Source: a virus. From it: a DNA stretch of 36,232 nt. A model generated the notes under the pieces. It was given only the letters and a program-made list of their open reading frames with translations, did not search any database and was not told the origin of the DNA. Below, in pieces: positions 28,302 to 34,910 of the stretch. The position numbers were made by a program, and so were the translations under genes. How positions within the stretch are numbered: position 1 is the stretch's first letter; every line of letters starts with the position of its first letter. The stretch covers positions 1 through 36,232 of the IMG/VR virus record IMGVR_UViG_3300045120_000347, one strand, 5' to 3'.

Positions 28302-29911
28302 CAGCCATACCGGCTCGGCTTACGACCGCCCGAGCGGACCTGCGCCATCGCCGCAGCGTTGCGCAACTGATCGACCACGGCAGACGAGGCGCGCAGTCCG
28401 CTGATCTCTGGCAAGCCAGGAAAATGGATGCTGACGTGGTTCATCCCGCCGGCAAGGGCCGGGATCGACAGCCTGGGCGCGACCATGCCGCCGAGGGCGA
28501 AGTGGCCCATGCTGTTGAGCACGGCGCGCAGGTTGCCGCCCGAGAAGCGCAGCGCCTCCAGCAGCGCCAGCACGCCCGGCTGGCTCACCGCCCGCGCCGG
28601 CATGATGTGCTCGCCACGGCTCACCCAGGCGAGGTTGCTGTCGCTGGTGCCAGACCCACGACCACCGAGCAGCCCGCCGCCGGCAAAGCCGGCACTGCCG
28701 CCAATTTGCCCCCCTGCCGCCCCGGCGCCCGCTGGAGCGCCGCTGCCGGTGAAAATGCTTTTGATTGCTTGGATGAACTCCGCCCCCTTCTGGGCCATCC
28801 AGTCCAACGCGCTCTGGAAACTATCCTTGAGCCACTGCCATGCATTGCCGATCGGCGTCGTGACCCAGGCTTCAATGGTGGCCTTGACCTGTGCGACGAC
28901 CGCATCAAACGCCGCGGGGATGCTTTTGAAAGCATCAATGATCGGGTCTATTATCGCGTGCTCCAGAGCCCCCAGGCTCTGCAGGTCTTTTATAAAGTTC
29001 GTCAGGCCCGCTCCCAAATCCTCGACCGGCGCGGGCGCGAAGCTCGACGCCGCAAATGCCTTGCTGACCTTTTCCCATGATTGTGCAAGTGCATCCCATG
29101 CCTGCTTGTTTCGCTCGGCTGCGGCCTGGCTTTTCGCGAGTGCCGCCGAGCCCTTTCCGATCTCCGCGATAACGTCCGGTGCAACCTTCCCGAGCTTCAG
29201 TGCTTCGTCGAACTTCAGTTGCGCGATCGGCGCCAGCCCCTCGCGTATCTTCGCGGCGAACAGCGCCGTCTGCTGGAACGACTTACTGAGCTTGTCCTGG
29301 CCGGCCGTGATATCGTCGAACGATATGCCAACATTTTGCGCGGCGGTAACAAGCCCCTTGAGCATCGTGTCCGGCGAGGTCAGCGCGCTAATGACGCTGA
29401 AGGTGTTCTTTGCCTTTTTTGCCAGGTTCTCAAACTCATCAGCGATCAGTGCAATATTGTTTGAGGCCTCTTTCCCGCCGGCCAGTTCCGGATGCATTTC
29501 TGCACTGACCTTGGCGAACTCGGCCATGGTCGCGGTCGTGGCCTTCAACTGATCTTCCGCCTCCTTGATCTTGCTCTTAAAGAAAGAGAACGCGGCGGCT
29601 GCCGCGAACACGGCGGCGCCAAGCGTCCCCAATGTCATCCCAATCCTTGCAATCCCGACTGCGGTGCCGGCCAGCTCGCCCGCGCCAAACTCCTTCATGA
29701 TCTTGCCGAGGGAGCGCAGCTCGCGCGACGAGACGCCGGACTTCTGCGAAACATCGTCCAGCCCCTTGCCGAATTCCTGAGTGCCGCCAGCCGTGCGCGC
29801 AGCCGTGGCCTGGACTTCCTCGGTCGCCTGGCCGACCTTCTTGATCTCGGCGGCGGCCTGCTCCGCGCCATCGACCTCGATCTTAATCGTCTGAACTATC
29901 GCATCGGCCAT
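28301..29911 (-). CDS. Tape measure protein
   Basis: 536 residues. N-terminal coiled-coil (IVQTIKIEVDGAEQAAAEIK, QATEEVQATAARTAGGTQEF), a hydrophobic segment (about 77-110, GIARIGMTLGTLGAAVFAAA), then long helical repeats and a Gly-rich C-terminal region (GGGLLGGRGSGTSDSNLAWV, SRGEHIMPARAVSQPGVLAL). That last motif is typical of tape-measure C-termini in siphophages. It sets tail length; by the usual 1.5 Angstrom per residue this predicts a tail near 80 nm. It is the longest helical gene in the tail module. Confidence 0.9.
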   Translation of the reverse strand: MADAIVQTIKIEVDGAEQAAAEIKKVGQATEEVQATAARTAGGTQEFGKGLDDVSQKSGVSSRELRSLGKIMKEFGAGELAGTAVGIARIGMTLGTLGAAVFAAAAAFSFFKSKIKEAEDQLKATTATMAEFAKVSAEMHPELAGGKEASNNIALIADEFENLAKKAKNTFSVISALTSPDTMLKGLVTAAQNVGISFDDITAGQDKLSKSFQQTALFAAKIREGLAPIAQLKFDEALKLGKVAPDVIAEIGKGSAALAKSQAAAERNKQAWDALAQSWEKVSKAFAASSFAPAPVEDLGAGLTNFIKDLQSLGALEHAIIDPIIDAFKSIPAAFDAVVAQVKATIEAWVTTPIGNAWQWLKDSFQSALDWMAQKGAEFIQAIKSIFTGSGAPAGAGAAGGQIGGSAGFAGGGLLGGRGSGTSDSNLAWVSRGEHIMPARAVSQPGVLALLEALRFSGGNLRAVLNSMGHFALGGMVAPRLSIPALAGGMNHVSIHFPGLPEISGLRASSAVVDQLRNAAAMAQVRSGGRKPSRYG

Positions 29912-29915
29912 GTGC

Positions 29916-30461
29916 CTAGGATTCCTTTTTCATTCCGTCCCTGAGCTGTTGACGCATCTTGCTTGCTTCATCACGGATGATCCGCAGCAGGTGAAACTTA
30001 CGGCGAATGATGACCTTCTTGACCCCGATATATTTGACCTGCTTGTCATCGGCCGACATCAGCAGCGGTGTGTCGCGCTTCCGCAGGCGCTTGACCTGGA
30101 ACAGGCGGCCGGGAAACTTGCTGGCGGGCGGCCCGCCGGGGTCGACCGGAATCCACAGCAACGGATCGCCTTTGATGGTCGCCCCTTTCTGGAAGATGCG
30201 CCAGAGCCGCTTCGAGTGGTGGAAGACGATGGTTTGATCACCATCGGCATTGCCGGAAATATCGTAGGTGAAGCCGGATATCCACGCGCCGGTAAACCTG
30301 CCGGCAGCAGCGATGTCAGCGCGGCCCTCGCGCTGGACGTTGTCGGCAAACTGCTTGGCGGCCGCCGTCACCGTCCCCGCAAACCGCTGCTTCAGACGGT
30401 CAACGGTCTCATCGATTTGCGGCTTTATAGAATTTGATCGCAGGCGAATGCGGATTGCCAC
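29916..30461 (-). CDS. Tail-assembly protein of DUF6441 type (candidate)
   Basis: 181 residues, GTG start (30459-30461) 2 bp after the stop of the frameshifted chaperone. Basic throughout. QIDETVDRLKQRFAGTVTAA suggests a coiled N-terminus; FQKGATIKGDPLLWIPVDPG, then LLMSADDKQVKYIGVKKVII, resembles DUF6441-type minor tail proteins (GA-I-G-LWIP motif). It lies between tail chaperone and tape measure, an unusual site since this class normally precedes the tail tube gene. Call is tentative. Confidence 0.5.
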   Translation of the reverse strand: MAIRIRLRSNSIKPQIDETVDRLKQRFAGTVTAAAKQFADNVQREGRADIAAAGRFTGAWISGFTYDISGNADGDQTIVFHHSKRLWRIFQKGATIKGDPLLWIPVDPGGPPASKFPGRLFQVKRLRKRDTPLLMSADDKQVKYIGVKKVIIRRKFHLLRIIRDEASKMRQQLRDGMKKES

Positions 30462-30463
30462 GG

Positions 30464-31089
30464 CTAAGGCGTTCCCAGCTCCTTGATGGTTTTCTCGATC
30501 GTCTTGCCGTCACCCTGGGCGCCCATGGCCGCAACCCAGAGATTATTCGCCCGCTCGATCCGGTCGAGCTTCGCGCCGAATTCGAGATACGCTGCGATCT
30601 GGCGCGGCGTCAGCGTCATTGCATAGTCGGGCGGGAATCCGCGTCCGATGAGGGCTGTGATGGCGACGGCGATTTCTTCAAGCGGACCTTCACGTTCTTT
30701 GCGCCGCCCCAGACGAGTCTGGTGAACTTCTCGAAGAAGGCGGCTATCCCGTTTGGGAATGTGAGCCCAATAATTGCCGTGAAGAGTTCAAGTTGTTCTT
30801 CCAGCGACAACACGGTGCTGGCGTGGTGCTCGCGTTTTTCATCGGCCAGGTGGCCGGTCCCGGCAGCAATGATTGAGCCGATCGCATTGCCGACAAGCAA
30901 AAACAAGCGCGCAATGTTTTCAGTATTTTCATCATCTCGTGCGCCGCTGAATAGCCTTACAACATCCGGGAACCGCAGTGCGATCGATGCGATGGCGGGA
31001 GCATTCAGCCCGCGCACCACAACTCGCTCGCCACGTATCCTGACAACGCCGACCGCCGTCGACGGCGCAATATCCAACAAGTCAGCCAT
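30464..31089 (-). CDS. Tail assembly chaperone, -1 frameshift product (gpG-T type)
   Basis: Extended chaperone made when ribosomes slip -1 at CCCAAAC (30757-30751). The first 113 residues are shared with the short form. The -1 frame then reads 95 more codons (RDSRLLREVHQTRLGRRKER, PLEEIAVAITALIGRGFPPD, MTLTPRQIAAYLEF) to TAG at 30464-30466, 208 residues in all. The LEEIAVAITAL...MTLTPRQI region is the usual second-frame segment of tail chaperones. Such pairs fold the tape measure and recruit tail-tube subunits. Intact coding in both frames across the overlap is the key evidence. Confidence 0.8.
30616..31089 (-). CDS. Tail assembly chaperone, short form (gpG type)
   Basis: 157 residues. Start ATG 31087-31089 has AAGGAG 6 nt upstream; the ATG at 31095 is too close to it. 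Helical: VVVRGLNAPAIASIALRFPD, VVRLFSGARDDENTENIARL, LSLEEQLELFTAIIGLTFPN, with a Lys/Ser-rich end (RLKKSPSPSQPSSD). Lies directly after the tail tube gene, the normal site. The zero-frame product after the slip site is low-complexity, in contrast with the structured -1 product. Confidence 0.82.
   Translation of the reverse strand: MADLLDIAPSTAVGVVRIRGERVVVRGLNAPAIASIALRFPDVVRLFSGARDDENTENIARLFLLVGNAIGSIIAAGTGHLADEKREHHASTVLSLEEQLELFTAIIGLTFPNGIAAFFEKFTRLVWGGAKNVKVRLKKSPSPSQPSSDADSRPTMQ
30751..30757 (-). promoter_or_regulatory. Programmed -1 frameshift site CCCAAAC
   Basis: In the zero frame the codons are TTC CCA AAC, so the heptamer is C CCA AAC, the canonical X XXY YYZ form. P-site tRNA re-pairs CCA to CCC and A-site tRNA AAC to AAA. 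It lies in the overlap window between the last -1-frame stop upstream and the zero-frame stop at 30616. Confidence 0.78.
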
Positions 31090-31099
31090 ACTCATCTCC

Positions 31100-31633
31100 T
31101 TATGGCACCACCACCGCTTCGTGGACGGTGAACACGCCGAACGTGCCGTCCACGTCATCCTTCTGCACCTCGGCCTCGATCTCCAGTTTTGAGAAGTCAT
31201 CGGCGTCGGTAATGAAATTGAAGTCGCCGGTCGGATTGATCGAGATGCGGCCGGTGAAATCAACGTGCTGGCCGATGTCGTTGGTGCCGTCGACCTGGAT
31301 GATGCCGGAGATCTCCAGCTTTTTGAACGCCGACACCTGAACACTGCCGTCAACGTCGGGAGCCCCGGCCTCGCCCAGAGTAAAGATGGCGAGGTTTGCC
31401 GGGGTGATCTCATCGAGCGTCATCTTGATGGTCGCGCCGATTTGCGTGATGGCCGTAAAATCTTTTACCTTCACGCCTTCACGGCTGCTGAAGTGCTCCT
31501 TCTTTTCGACCTTCGGCGTCCAGACAAACGACGGCGCGTTGCCGAGGTCGACGAAGGTGCTGCCGCCGTCCTCTTTGAAAGTCACAACTCCCTTACCAAT
31601 ATGGTAATTTTGGACTGAAGGACTTGCGGGCAT
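31100..31633 (-). CDS. Major tail (tube) protein
   Basis: 177 residues, ATG behind GAGGAG 9 nt away. Beta-rich: VQNYHIGKGVVTFKEDGGST, FVWTPKVEKKEHFSSREGVK, TLDEITPANLAIFTLGEAGA, DFTGRISINPTGDFNFITD. The SSREGVK and TLDEITPANLA pieces are typical of HK97/lambda-type tail tube subunits in this phage group. They form the hexameric rings of the tail. It sits between tail terminator and tail chaperones as expected. Confidence 0.85.
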   Translation of the reverse strand: MPASPSVQNYHIGKGVVTFKEDGGSTFVDLGNAPSFVWTPKVEKKEHFSSREGVKVKDFTAITQIGATIKMTLDEITPANLAIFTLGEAGAPDVDGSVQVSAFKKLEISGIIQVDGTNDIGQHVDFTGRISINPTGDFNFITDADDFSKLEIEAEVQKDDVDGTFGVFTVHEAVVVP

Positions 31634-31636
31634 GGC

Positions 31637-32077
31637 TTATAGCTCCTCTATTTTCAGGGAATACTGGAACATGAACAGCGCCATCAGCACGCCGTGCAGC
31701 GAGCGCATCCAGCCGACGTCGGTCTGGCAACCGAGATAGCGGATGGCGCCGTTGCCGCCGACCAGCGCGATCAATTGCGTGTCGGTGAGCACCCGCCGGA
31801 TCAATTCGCGCCGCAGGACAGTCAACTCTGGCCCAACCTGGTCGGCCTGTTGAGCAACAAGGATTTCCGGCGTCATCCGCACGACGTAGGGTCGGTTGGC
31901 CGGCCGCGCCGAGCGATCGTCCGCGCCGCTGGTTTCCTCATCGCCGTCGAACACGATCGCCGCCGGCAACGCCTCTTCTGGAATGTCGACGTTGTTGCGA
32001 TATGCCGATTTGATATTCGGAATGCTAGCGATCACCTCGAGCAGCCGCGCCAGGATTTCCTCTCGGACGTCCTTCAC
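31637..32077 (-). CDS. Tail terminator (tail completion) protein
   Basis: 146 residues, GTG start overlapping the upstream TGA (GTGA). VREEILARLLEVIASIPNIK, ALPAAIVFDGDEETSG, VVRMTPEILVAQQADQVGPE and GAIRYLGCQTDVGWMRSLHG fit tail-terminator proteins: an alpha/beta domain of about 145 residues lying just before the tube gene. It caps the tail so that it can join the head. Supported by position and pattern. Confidence 0.72.
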   Translation of the reverse strand: MKDVREEILARLLEVIASIPNIKSAYRNNVDIPEEALPAAIVFDGDEETSGADDRSARPANRPYVVRMTPEILVAQQADQVGPELTVLRRELIRRVLTDTQLIALVGGNGAIRYLGCQTDVGWMRSLHGVLMALFMFQYSLKIEEL

Positions 32078-32442
32078 CCGACCGCCGCCTCTTTGAGCAG
32101 GAACCTCACCTCGCCCCAGTCCTCACCCAGTGGACTGCCGCGCAGTTCCCACGAGCGCGCGGTCCAGGTCCGGCCGTTGAAGGCGAGCACGGCATCGGCG
32201 TAGTCGGCGCGCGCGATGCCCTTGCCGGCGAGCTCGTAGATGCGGGCGAAGGCGCCGGGGCCGACACTGCGCGCCTCGGCCGGCCCCGCGGAGCCGGTCA
32301 CCGCCATCGGCAGCACCTTCGGCTTGGTATCGTCGATTACCGTGATGTCGACCGCGGCGGATGCGCCCACCGTCATTGTTGCCGGCACGCCGAGTTCCGC
32401 ATAGACCGGATCGAACAGCAATGCGCTGTAGTCGATGGGCAT
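32074..32442 (-). CDS. Head-tail joining protein, 122 residues
   Basis: MPIDYSALLFDPVYAELGVP, then beta segments (ATMTVGASAAVDITVIDDTK, FNGRTWTARSWELRGSPLGE, EVRFLLKE). Size and beta-barrel pattern match head-completion/joining proteins of the gpFII/head-closure class. The TGATG overlap with the membrane protein gene fixes the start. It acts at the neck between connector and tail terminator. Confidence 0.65.
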   Translation of the reverse strand: MPIDYSALLFDPVYAELGVPATMTVGASAAVDITVIDDTKPKVLPMAVTGSAGPAEARSVGPGAFARIYELAGKGIARADYADAVLAFNGRTWTARSWELRGSPLGEDWGEVRFLLKEAAVG

Positions 32443-32690
32443 CAGGCGATGAGCCGCAACGCCAGGTCAGCGTGGCCGATGAGCCGCAGCGTCGGTATCC
32501 CGAGCAGCAGCGCCACCAGCATGTAGAGGCCGATGAGGGCGACCACGATGATGTAGCCCTTCTGCACATTTGCAGGCACGCCGAGGATCATCCATGAGCA
32601 GAACCACAGAATGATCGCGCCAACCAACAGCAGGATCGCGATCACGATCGCGATGTTGATGACGCCTAAGACGATGCCAGTTAGCGACAT
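32442..32690 (-). CDS. Two-span membrane protein inside the connector module
   Basis: 82 residues with two long hydrophobic helices: GVINIAIVIAILLLVGAIIL (about 10-30) and GYIIVVALIGLYMLVALLLG (about 45-64), joined by a short loop, and a basic/polar C-terminus. Sequence and topology are holin-like, but it lies among head-tail connector genes, far from the endolysin. It could be a displaced holin or antiholin, or an envelope protein. TGATG coupling supports expression. Confidence 0.65.
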   Translation of the reverse strand: MSLTGIVLGVINIAIVIAILLLVGAIILWFCSWMILGVPANVQKGYIIVVALIGLYMLVALLLGIPTLRLIGHADLALRLIA

Positions 32691-32699
32691 GACAGCACC

Positions 32700-33329
32700 T
32701 CAAACATAGATACGCATGTATTTGTAGAGCATGGAGTCGATGGTATCGGTCGCGGTCTGCAACGGCGCGGCGAGGCCGGCCTTGCCGAACATCTGCACCG
32801 GATCGAAATACTGCACGCGGGTGTCGCCATGCATGACCGACCGCAAACCGCCCGTCATGCGTGCCTGCCCCCGCGCCGCCTGTATCAGCATCCCGGTCGC
32901 CGCCTTGAGTGCCTGCGGCGCGTCATCGGGCAACTGATAGCCGCCGCTATAGGTCACGGTGACCGGCTCGGACCATGCACCGTCAATGCGCAACTTGCCG
33001 GATGAGTTCTCGATCTCATAGCCCGCCGGGTCGAGGATACTGCCGCGCGGAGATTCCACTGAGACGAGATCGGCGTCGGCAACCGGATAGCGCGTCAGGA
33101 ACAGGCGCGGCGAGTCGCTGCAGCGCCAGGTCTCCTCGACGCTCTCGTAGGCAAACACGCGATTGCACATGGTCGCGATCACGTCGCTGTACTGATCGAT
33201 CAACATCTGCAACTGCGCGTCCTCGCTGGTGTCGGTCAGCGGCACGTTAAGAATGGCCTTCAGCTCGTCCAACGTCAGCAGCGCGTAGCTGTCGGCGGCC
33301 TGCAGCACCTTGACCCAGATATCAGCCAT
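32700..33329 (-). CDS. Head-tail connector (gp6/gp15-like adaptor)
   Basis: 209 residues from ATG 33327-33329 (TGATG overlap; a TTG one codon earlier is possible). LLTLDELKAILNVPLTDTSE and DAQLQMLIDQYSDVIATMCN form the helical start typical of gp6-like connectors. Beta strands follow (RYPVADADLVSVESPRG, AWSEPVTVTYSGGYQLPDDA) and a C-terminal helical region. It forms the ring below the portal. The call is well supported by pattern and location. Confidence 0.82.
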   Translation of the reverse strand: MADIWVKVLQAADSYALLTLDELKAILNVPLTDTSEDAQLQMLIDQYSDVIATMCNRVFAYESVEETWRCSDSPRLFLTRYPVADADLVSVESPRGSILDPAGYEIENSSGKLRIDGAWSEPVTVTYSGGYQLPDDAPQALKAATGMLIQAARGQARMTGGLRSVMHGDTRVQYFDPVQMFGKAGLAAPLQTATDTIDSMLYKYMRIYV

Positions 33330-34210
33330 CAACGCGCCTCGTCGTGGAACTGCTCGAACAGGCTACGCAGCTCGAGCGGCGGCGCCTCGCTCTTGTCGGA
33401 CAGGATCGGGATCGCGGCATAGGCTTTGCGGTCGATCTTCCAGCCGACGATCACCGGCGCGGCCGTGCCCGGTAGACCGCGCTCGCCTCTGGCGCCAGGG
33501 TCGCCCGCCGGCCCCTTGCTGCCCTGCCGGCCGGCGGACGCGATCAACTGCCAGCCTTCGCCTGGACACGCACCGGGCGCCTCGCGCCGCGCGATGAAGC
33601 TCGAGCCACCGAGCGCGACGATGTCGAGCGCCGCATAGGTCTCGGCTTCGGTCCAGGTGCCGCGCACCGTCGGCATGGCGGCGTCGCGGCCGGGGCTAGC
33701 GAGGCATTTCCAATCGATGTGAGCCCCCGGCGTTTGGGCAGTGTCGCGGAGTGCCTGCCAGGTGCCGCCGGCGTGGTGCATCACGGCGCCGGCGTAGTGG
33801 ATGGTGTCTGGCAGCCATTCCCGCACCGCCGGGAGCGTTCCAGGCTCGCCCGCGGGACCTTGTGGACCTTGAGGGCCGGCGGCGCCTGGGCAGCCATCGG
33901 CGCCAGCCGGCCCAGGCGGACCCTGCACTCCAGACGGTCCGGGAGGACCTTGGTCGCCGGGAGCGCCGGGCTCGCCGTCACGCACTGCCGCCAGCCTGTC
34001 GGCGACCATGCCTCGGAGCTCGGCAACACCGGCGCGCAGTTCGGCGATCGTCGCCTGCGCCTGCGCTTCGATCAGGGCGCGCTCGCGCTGCCATTGCTTG
34101 CGTTCCTGTGCAAGCGCATGACCAAGCGCGTCTCGCCATCCCTCAAGCAGGTCATCAGCATGTAGTGCGTCCGGCGCTTCCAGCAGGTTGGTACCGTTGT
34201 TGTTCATCAT
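33329..34210 (-). CDS. Collagen-like repeat protein beside the portal
   Basis: 293 residues from ATG 34208-34210. Order: helical coiled region (about 10-75, [20 protein letters not shown]), Gly-X-Y block of about 45 residues (78-124: [16 protein letters not shown]...), small beta modules ([40 protein letters not shown]) that look like carbohydrate-binding modules, a second Gly-X-Y block (about 227-248), and a C-terminal domain ([20 protein letters not shown]). Trimeric fibre on the capsid or neck is likely. This family is common in rhizobial phages. It overlaps the HNH gene by 56 bp. Confidence 0.72.
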   Translation of the reverse strand: MMNNNGTNLLEAPDALHADDLLEGWRDALGHALAQERKQWQRERALIEAQAQATIAELRAGVAELRGMVADRLAAVRDGEPGAPGDQGPPGPSGVQGPPGPAGADGCPGAAGPQGPQGPAGEPGTLPAVREWLPDTIHYAGAVMHHAGGTWQALRDTAQTPGAHIDWKCLASPGRDAAMPTVRGTWTEAETYAALDIVALGGSSFIARREAPGACPGEGWQLIASAGRQGSKGPAGDPGARGERGLPGTAAPVIVGWKIDRKAYAAIPILSDKSEAPPLELRSLFEQFHDEAR

Positions 34211-34841
34211 AACGCCATCCGAAGCCGCCAGCGGTTTGCCGTTTACCTTTGCAGACAAGCGCGATGTTTGCCGTAGTCGTCCTGGTCGCCTGCGCGGCGT
34301 CCTTTACATAGGCGAAACGTCGTCCGTCGGAACAAATGACCGCGCGATTCTGCGGCTGATTGCGTCCCTGTTCCCTTTGCGTCGCCCATCGGCAATTGCT
34401 CGGCTCGTAGTTGCCGTCATTGTCGATGCGATCAATACTCAGATCGTCTCGATATCCGTTTGCCTCTGCCCAATCGCGAAACGCCGGGAACGAATGCCAC
34501 ACGCTACAAACCGAAATACCTCGGCCACCATAATGAGAGAAAGCTTGATTGTTGGGATTGCTGCATCGGTTGAGCATGCCGCCCCAGATTCTATAGAGCC
34601 GTGTTATTCCCGTGCGCTTAGCGCCGCCGTGTCTCGTGGACACGATGGCGCCGTTCTCAACTCGCCAGCATCCGCAAGATTTCTTGTGGCCAGATTTTAA
34701 TTGGTACGCCGTCGCTAATGTCTCGTTGCCGCAAACGCAATGGCACCGCCAGTGTGTCTTGCCATCGGTGTTGCGGCCGTCCGCGCGAATGACAGTCAGT
34801 CGATTAAACGTCTGACCCGTGATATCGGTGATTTTGGGCAC
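34155..34841 (-). CDS. HNH homing endonuclease-like protein
   Basis: 228 residues, GTG start (34839-34841) behind GGGAGG. Zinc-knuckle N-terminus ([17 protein letters not shown]), then the HNH core with AP2-like flanks: [72 protein letters not shown]-terminal DNA-binding repeat ([20 protein letters not shown]) follows. This is the common phage HNH/AP2-type mobile endonuclease. It lies between portal and collagen-like gene without a role there, so it is likely a selfish insertion. Base composition is more AT-rich than neighbours. Confidence 0.85.
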   Translation of the reverse strand: MPKITDITGQTFNRLTVIRADGRNTDGKTHWRCHCVCGNETLATAYQLKSGHKKSCGCWRVENGAIVSTRHGGAKRTGITRLYRIWGGMLNRCSNPNNQAFSHYGGRGISVCSVWHSFPAFRDWAEANGYRDDLSIDRIDNDGNYEPSNCRWATQREQGRNQPQNRAVICSDGRRFAYVKDAAQATRTTTANIALVCKGKRQTAGGFGWRYDEQQRYQPAGSAGRTTC

Positions 34842-34871
34842 GGCAGCCTCCCTGAAGGTTGCTTGTCAAGT

Positions 34872-34903
34872 GACGGGGTTGATGTTTGCGCATCAACTCC
34901 GTC
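34872..34903. terminator. 13-bp stem-loop after portal stop
   Basis: GACGGGGTTGATG (34872-34884), loop TTTGCG, CATCAACTCCGTC (34891-34903), with one mismatch (G-U on the + strand). It sits between the portal stop (34911) and the HNH gene. No T-run follows on the - strand, so it may be a weak terminator or the flank of the homing-gene insertion. Confidence 0.5.
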
Positions 34904-34910
34904 GCGCATT

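Noticed and set aside
31100-31413. N-terminal extension of the tail-chaperone frame
   Set aside because: It overlaps the tail-tube gene and is Arg/Ser/Pro-rich shadow sequence. The chaperone ATG at 31089 has an ideal AAGGAG site.
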